From: Tulasnella sp. 424
Lineage: Eukaryota > Basidiomycota > Agaricomycetes > Cantharellales > Tulasnellaceae
Assembly: GCA_019633425.1 (NCBI GenBank)
Contig: WSUB01000323.1
Coordinates: 1 to 23,974, forward strand
Length of the DNA: 23,974 nucleotides
Direction: 5' to 3'
Shown piece after piece: positions 19,260-23,974 of this stretch. Within the stretch, counting starts at the first letter, position 1. Each line of letters begins with the position of its first letter. The notes below the pieces were generated by a model. That model ran no database searches and was not told the DNA's origin. It worked only from the letters and a program-made list of their open reading frames with translations. A program made the translations under genes and the position numbers.

Positions 19260-20480
19260 AACCGTTTCTATTCACTATCGCTAATGAGGATTCGTTTGAT
19301 AAGACCGGCTTCAATGTTACCGAGAAGCTCCGAAATTGGCTCGTCCGCTCGCGTGCAATACTTCGCCGCAATGGGGCCTTGAATGGTGCAGACACGCTGA
19401 GGATCCTGGTCAAAGACGGCTGCGATGTCTTCTGCAGCCCAAAGCAAGTCCTATCGTAGTCGAGAGTTTAGCACCTGAGCGGGATTTATTCTACAACACA
19501 GATTACCCTGCAGGACGAGCTCGCTCTCAAGCGCCTCTTGACTGCTGATGACGTCACCCCTTCTTCCTCCGGAACAGAGAACTCCTTGTCGAGCCTCGCA
19601 GTGACCGAGTCGCGGTCCTGGGTCAATCACGCGGTGCGCTTCTCCTTCGGCAAGTTGAAGACGGTGTTGTCGAATCCCTTCCAGAGCTTGACGCCGCAAG
19701 CTGCAACCTTGTGGATTGGTTCGACGAGTCCTAGTGGACCGCAATATGCCTCCAGTGTCCTTCACATAGGTACCTTCCCACTTGCTGTCATTGACACCAG
19801 GGCGGCGCAGATGAGCTTATTGACTCCGAGAGAGGTGTGAGCCGCCTTCGAGACCATAACGTGGGAGGCGTAGAGAAACCCGTCGAAGGGCATTGGCTGG
19901 AACCATAAGCTAGGGACCAGTCACCGGTGATGTAAGGCCAAACGTCCTCGGAGCCACCGAAACATGAGAGAGATTTGGATTGTTGACGAATGGGGCCGTA
20001 CGGATCGAGGATGGGTTGGTGGAAGTCCTCAGAGTAAGGGTGTTCACCGGCACGACCACCGGTCCACTGGTATATGGTGGGGAGATCGGGATTGGCTGCT
20101 GCGATGGTAACGACTTGACGGATGCCGTCGATGGAGCCGGGCTTGAAAGTAAAGTGTTTGATACCAGCAGTGGGAAGGGCATCGATGATTTCGGCTGCGT
20201 TTTTGGTACTTGCGACAGCTGCAACGCAGAGACCTTCGATTGGGAGACCCGCGTGCTTGAGCTCTTGCCATAGTGGGAATTGGAAGCTGAATTGCCGCTG
20301 GTCGATCTAAAGGGTGTCGAAGGTGATGCCGACGCCAGTAGGAATCTTGGCCTGGATTTCGGCTACCTTCCTTTGTACCAGCGACCATGATCGGAAATGC
20401 CATAATGGAGGAGATGGCGACGACGATCGGAGTGCCTTCTTGACCGTTGACGCCCTCGAGGATGTCGGCGCTCTGGGATT
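19260..20480 (-). pseudogene. fatty acid synthase beta subunit (FAS1), enoyl reductase region, broken
   Basis: On the minus strand the FAS1 order is kept: PIMVAGT (about 20400), VAEIQAKIPTGVGITF (about 20355), FSFQFPLWQELKHAGLPIEG (about 20285), AAEIIDALPTAGIKHFTFKP, IDGIRQVVTIAAANPDLPT, WTGGRAG (about 20055), EDFHQPILDPYG, ITGDWS, DSKWEG, KGFDNTVFNLPKEKRTA (about 19660). After a gap and an intron end at 19451 come LLWAAEDIAAVFDQDPQRVC and PISELLGNIEAGLIKRILIS (to about 19275). WTGGRAG belongs to the FMN-dependent enoyl reductase. A TAG at 20307-20309 and several frameshifts and deletions disable it. The Pro-Met-rich stretch at 20410-20500 may be decayed acyltransferase sequence. Confidence 0.88.
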
Positions 20481-20589
20481 CCATGGAGGGGGAGATAGCA
20501 AAGGTTGAGAGCTGCTGATTGCGTCTGTGAGACGGAGTGTGGGTCTCCGCCTGGAGGTAGATTGGTGACGGGCAAGTTGTAGCTTTTGC

Positions 20590-21075
20590 TGTCCTATCGT
20601 CTACTGCACGAGTAATGGGAGCCATAATCCACACGCTCTGACAACGCTGCATATGTCCCTGAGCGATGGAGGACCGAGCGGCGTTGGCGTCGGCGGTACC
20701 AGGCAAATCGACAAGAACTGCGCCGCTCTCGAGAGCTTTGGCTGGGCAGCGAACCTTGACGATGCGAATGAGAGGCCATAACTGGAATCCATTGAGACAC
20801 GCAAGTCAGATTTCTGTGCCAGGAGGAATTAGCAGGCTTGTTCGCACAGTACGTCCTTCCGCTTTATCATTTTTCTGCTAGACCATTCGTCATGCCACGT
20901 TCTTTTTCTTTCGAATCGATGGACGGGGCGATAACTTTACCGAATTCCTTCGAATTGGCGACGCTGATCTTTCGAGTCGTTCCGAGGGTTCTCTCGATAC
21001 CAGGATCTCGCGCAATGATCTGGAGCCAAATCATTCATTATCAGGTTAAAACGAAGTGCAGGCGAGCTTACCTGG
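20590..21075 (-). pseudogene. SLIP-GC-like dynamin-type GTPase fragment
   Basis: The minus strand reads IARDPGIERTLGTTRKISVA and EFGKVIAPSIDSKEKERG (about 21045-20910), then after an intron-like gap LWPLIRIVKV, ALESGAVLVDLPGTADANAA and CQSVWIMAPITRAVDD (about 20780-20600). VDLPG is the G3 (Walker B) motif of the GTPase. The order and wording match fungal nuclear GTPase SLIP-GC relatives. The G1 loop and the rest are absent, a TGA ends the first part near 20878, and the frame is lost after VDDRTAKA. Confidence 0.65.
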
Positions 21076-22220
21076 TCGGCGTTAAGAGTGACGAGGAAGT
21101 CAAGAGGTATCTCTGGGTAGACTGCGTGGACCTATGGTGCCAGTGCCACGGGAACGCGGCCTCCGGGTGACCAACCGGCTAAAAGACACGAGATCGGACT
21201 GTGGCAGCCCATCTCCGAAGGCTGGACGGTGGGGCAGCGGAAGTGGGAAGGGGGGAAGGGTGGGTCGGCAACGGAGGAGGGGTGCTCGCGCTCTAGGAGT
21301 CTAAAGGCCAGGAACGACGGGTATGTGAGGTTTGTCTACTGGCGCACGGCAAGTCCAGGAGGAGTGGGAGTTGGAGGAGTGCCGCATAGCCTGTATAGGA
21401 TTCGGAAGGGCCTGGAACTCCGATTCTTCGAGGAATATGCAACGCCTTCGTCGACATTGTCTCCTCCGTCGCCAGCTCCTCACCGCATTACCAGAAGCGG
21501 AGACCACCGGTGTTGATAAAATCGCCAAAGCTACCTGAGACCTGGACGCACGCCTTGGGGAAGGGGCGGGTGCATTTGCCCAGCGAACTTGCAAAGTGTC
21601 GAATGGCTGCGGTGTCGCGAGGGCGTGGAAGGGAAAAAAAGAAGGACTTAGCGGATTGAGTAGGTATTCCGCTGAATTAAGGGCAGACCCACGTAGAGCG
21701 CCACACGGACCAACGGAAGCAGGTCTCTTAATTATATGACAAGCAAAGATAAGCTGCGGGAGTATACCCGGTACGGTCTGGTTATAAACCATCGGCGTTA
21801 GGATCGCCACCTGAAGGGAGTGCATTGATGGCCTCGGGCAAGGATTTGTCGTTGTCTTTCTCAGAGACAGCAACCTGGTCGTAGACGGTGTTGGGAGATA
21901 GGGTGGCGAGCTAAGTGGGCTGCCGAGTTGGATTTGTGCGGATCGAGAGATACTGATGCGTCCTAAAATGAAGTTTACGTGTGGAAGACGTTCTGCCGGC
22001 TTCAGTGCTGTTGACGGTGACGCACTGGGATCTCGGGTTTCGAAAAATTCTGAAGCTGAGAAATGACTAGGATGCTGGGTATTATGGATATGGCTTAGAG
22101 GGGCAAAAATGAAGTCAGAAAAGGCAGTGAGGCGAGTGTCATAAAGGGTGATGAAGACATATCTCCCGCAGAAAAAGCAGTTTCAAGTTAATACCGGATG
22201 TCTGGTGGTGAAGGGTAAGG
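21076..22220. other. no assignable gene
   Basis: A minus-strand segment at about 21130-21080 reads YPEIPLDFLVTLNADQ before a GTAAGC donor, and one at about 21905-21790 reads LSPNTVYDQVAVSEKDNDKS. Both look like exon remnants, the first possibly of the GTPase or FAS2. The rest shows nothing I can name. Confidence 0.3.
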
Positions 22221-22224
22221 GAGA

Positions 22225-22430
22225 GAGAGAATCTCGACTCACCACAAAGAGTCGCAATGGTTGCCACCAGCGAGTTTGACGATATAGCGAGTGGAAAGAA
22301 GGGCCGAGACGAGGCCACCCTTGCCGGTTCTAGTAATCGTACCAGCGACCACGATCGAAGGCCTGCCGAAAAGGTGAGAGAAGGGCAAGTCGATATTCGG
22401 GTATGAGGTGAATTGGTATGTTTCGTAGAC
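22225..22430 (-). pseudogene. second FAS1 fragment, start of the enoyl reductase region
   Basis: The minus strand reads YPNIDLPFSHLFGRPSIVVA, then GTITRTGKGGLVSALLSTRY and IVKLAGGNHCDSLW before a GTGAGT donor. This matches the FAS1 stretch around PFSRLLGKPPIMVAGMTP. The fragment at 20400 also carries PIMVAGT, so this part of FAS1 is present twice in different states of decay. Confidence 0.7.
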
Positions 22431-22593
22431 TACGGCCCGTTCTGTAAGTCACTTGTATTAGTAAGCGTCTTGCGTAATAGGGGGTCACGTTATCTTTGTT
22501 AGCCTTGGAGCGCACGAGGTATTCAGTGGCCGTAAGACTTATTATAAGAGAAGTGATCGCTAAGGTAGTACAGAACACTATCCTACAGCTAAC

Positions 22594-22772
22594 TACAGTC
22601 GGACCCCCAATAATGCATACACCTAGTAATGCATAACCCCCTGTAATGCATGGAGTTTCAGTCCACCAAATCCATGATTTGCACTAAAATCTCTCTCTGA
22701 TTATGCATAGCCCCCCACAATGCATAGAAAATCCGTCCACCGAACCCATGCATTATTGGGGGTTCGACTGTA
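22594..22772. mobile_element. miniature TIR transposon (MITE), pogo/Tc1-mariner-like, with TA target site
   Basis: The ends are inverted repeats that match at 24 of 25 positions (left 22594-22618 starting TACAGTCGGACCCCC; right 22748-22772). The element from CAGTC (22596) to GACTG (22770) is 175 bp and is flanked by TA on both sides, as for Tc1/mariner/pogo insertions. It has no coding capacity. Inside are two direct repeats of about 50 bp (about 22626-22675 and 22697-22749) sharing AATGCATA, CCCCC and GTCCACC. It directly abuts the FAS1 fragment at 22773. Confidence 0.9.
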
Positions 22773-23287
22773 TACGGCATGTGGTCGAGTGCTGCGACCC
22801 GGAAATACGTGGAGAACGTTGCTGCAGAAGGCCGTGCTGAGAGAGTCGCTTCGTAAGCGTTTAGACTGAGTTATCGACAATACATCTTTACTGATCACTT
22901 ATCTCCAGGTACGACGTCACGTTCGTGGGCATGGTTCTTCCTTGCGACCGTCTAGAGGTCAAGCTCAAGCATATCGGCATGAACAACGGCAAGAAAGCCA
23001 TCCTAGTCGAGACTTCCATTCAACGCGGCGAGAAGGTCCTTGTCGGAACTGCAGAGGTTGCTCAAGCCCCCACCGTCTACGTCTTCACCGGCCAAGGATC
23101 CCAAGAACCGGGAATGGGAATGGAACTGTGCAGCTCCTCTCCTGCGGCTCGCGCTGTTTGGGAGGCGGCTGATAAACACTTGACGGCCGTGTACGAATTC
23201 TCTATCGTCGACATCGTGAAGAATAACCCCAAAACGAAGACGATCCATTTCGGCGGCATGAAAGGGCAAGCAATTCGTCAACGTTGA
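22773..23287 (+). pseudogene. FAS1 fragment, start of the malonyl/palmitoyl transferase domain
   Basis: The plus strand reads YGMWSSAATRKYVENVAAEG (22773 on). A 56-bp intron (22853-22908, GTAAGC...CTCCAG) follows, then YDVTFVGMVLPCDRLEVKLK, QRGEKVLVGTAEV, VYVFTGQGSQEPGMGMELCS, WEAADKHL, FSIVDIVKNNPKTKTIHFGG and KGQAIRQR before a stop at 23285. This is the hot-dog to transferase junction of FAS1. The GQGSQ motif is present, but the domain's active-site Ser lies further on and is absent. The frame is open for about 120 codons, so the decay is recent or the break is mainly truncation. It is on the opposite strand to the other FAS1 pieces. Confidence 0.88.
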
Positions 23288-23671
23288 CGAGGGGATGACA
23301 GCCTAGTTTTGGGAAACTACCAGCTTGGGCTACTTCAGCGAGCCCGGCTGGAAGCAACTTGATCTCACCTGCCACTGAGCGTGGCGTTATCCAGCCCGGT
23401 ATGCCTTTTTTTTTTTACTACAGAATGGTTATTAGCGACTGAGATATTCCCCTTACGGACCAACAGCTTCTCTTTCTTCCTATCGCCACACCAGTGTTTC
23501 CAACCACGCTCCGCCACCTGATTATGCCCTTCCCTGCCAATCTTCTGGGCTTGCAGCAGCCACACCTCCTGCTTCCCAAAGTCACCCATCAAACACCGGT
23601 ACCAGCCCCATTACACCGACTCCTGCCAGTCGGACTTTGAAGAGAACACATCAGGCGTCGTTCAGCACGGT
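23288..23671. other. no assignable gene
   Basis: This stretch holds a poly-T run (about 23407-23417) and Pro/Ser/Thr-rich frames on the plus strand. No motif is recognised. Confidence 0.35.
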
Positions 23672-23974
23672 GTCTGAGACAGGGAGCACCATCGAGCACA
23701 GTACCTCTCGGCCCGGGCTTGCTACTTCCGAATCCAAAGTGGTCACTCGGCCAAGCGGCCTCACTTCAATTCAACTGAAAGTGTCCCCCAAGAGTCTCCA
23801 CCTCGTCTTCTCACCCTCCCGGCACCCGGCCAGGGTCCCGAGCAACAACGCCGGACACAGGAGGAAATCCTAGCGGAAGCATTCGAGTCCCGGATCCCAA
23901 TGTTTGATGCGGGCTTTGGAGTAGACCGTCAAGCCTGGGAGGATGGCCTAGGTGAATGCTCTAAATGCCTTCTT
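23672..23974 (+). CDS. possible partial coding exon running off the window
   Basis: A plus-strand frame is open from just after a TGA near 23672 to the last base. Its end reads RRTQEEILAEAFESRIPMFD, then GFGVDRQAWEDGLGECSKCL. Glu-rich helix plus a C-x2-C pair gives a coding-like look, and the end resembles in style the Cys-rich tails of fungal RecQ-like element helicases, but this is a weak impression. An overlapping frame (23637-23873) is also open. I cannot name the gene. Confidence 0.3.

Noticed and set aside
1..23974. Reverse transcriptase, retrotransposon LTRs, or Starship-type captain gene
   Set aside because: No YxDD motif, no integrase and no long direct repeats were seen; the recombinase-like domain here is fused to a helicase, unlike a captain protein.
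1..23974. Telomere repeats, tRNA or rRNA genes
   Set aside because: No TTAGGG-type runs and no cloverleaf or rRNA core sequence were noticed on either strand, although I could not run a search.

Overview
This window looks like nuclear DNA from a filamentous fungus, most likely a basidiomycete. Evidence: spliceosomal introns of 52-74 bp with GTRNGY donors and CTRAY branch sites, fragments of the fungal type I fatty acid synthase (FAS1 and FAS2), a fungal ER Hsp70, and a RecQ-like helicase of the kind that is mobile or subtelomeric in fungi. No telomere repeat, rRNA or tRNA was found.

Left half (about 671-12505): a coherent unit with two long intact genes, both on the minus strand. The upstream one (12025-6876, four exons, 1648 aa) joins two C2H2-like zinc fingers, a tyrosine-recombinase-like domain (R769, R896, H925, Y934) and a RecQ-like SF2 helicase with a Cys-rich tail. 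The downstream one (6239-1380, eight exons, 1384 aa) is a large protein I do not recognise. All splice junctions were placed by hand and every phase closes. About 23 copies of a 26-28 bp near-perfect palindrome (arm GGTAACTTTA, centre NGRYCN, inverted arm) lie only in this half. They sit beyond both genes, between them, and inside three introns, one of which is swollen to 372 bp by five copies. Recombinase, helicase, partner protein and a repeat shaped like a tyrosine-recombinase site together suggest an autonomous mobile element of about 12 kb, perhaps Crypton-related.

Right half (about 12506-23974): a graveyard of broken, shuffled, intron-bearing pieces of housekeeping genes. It holds FAS2 ketoacyl-synthase pieces (-), several FAS1 pieces on both strands, a BiP/Kar2-type Hsp70 whose two halves are in swapped order (+), a SLIP-GC-like GTPase piece (-), and a 177-bp TIR miniature transposon abutting a FAS1 piece. 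These carry stops, frameshifts and deletions. A reading frame runs off the right edge. Several stretches hold nothing I can assign.

The contrast is sharp: intact genes with palindromes on the left, dead mosaic without palindromes on the right, changing near 12.5 kb. This fits a mobile element sitting in gene-poor, rearranged DNA.
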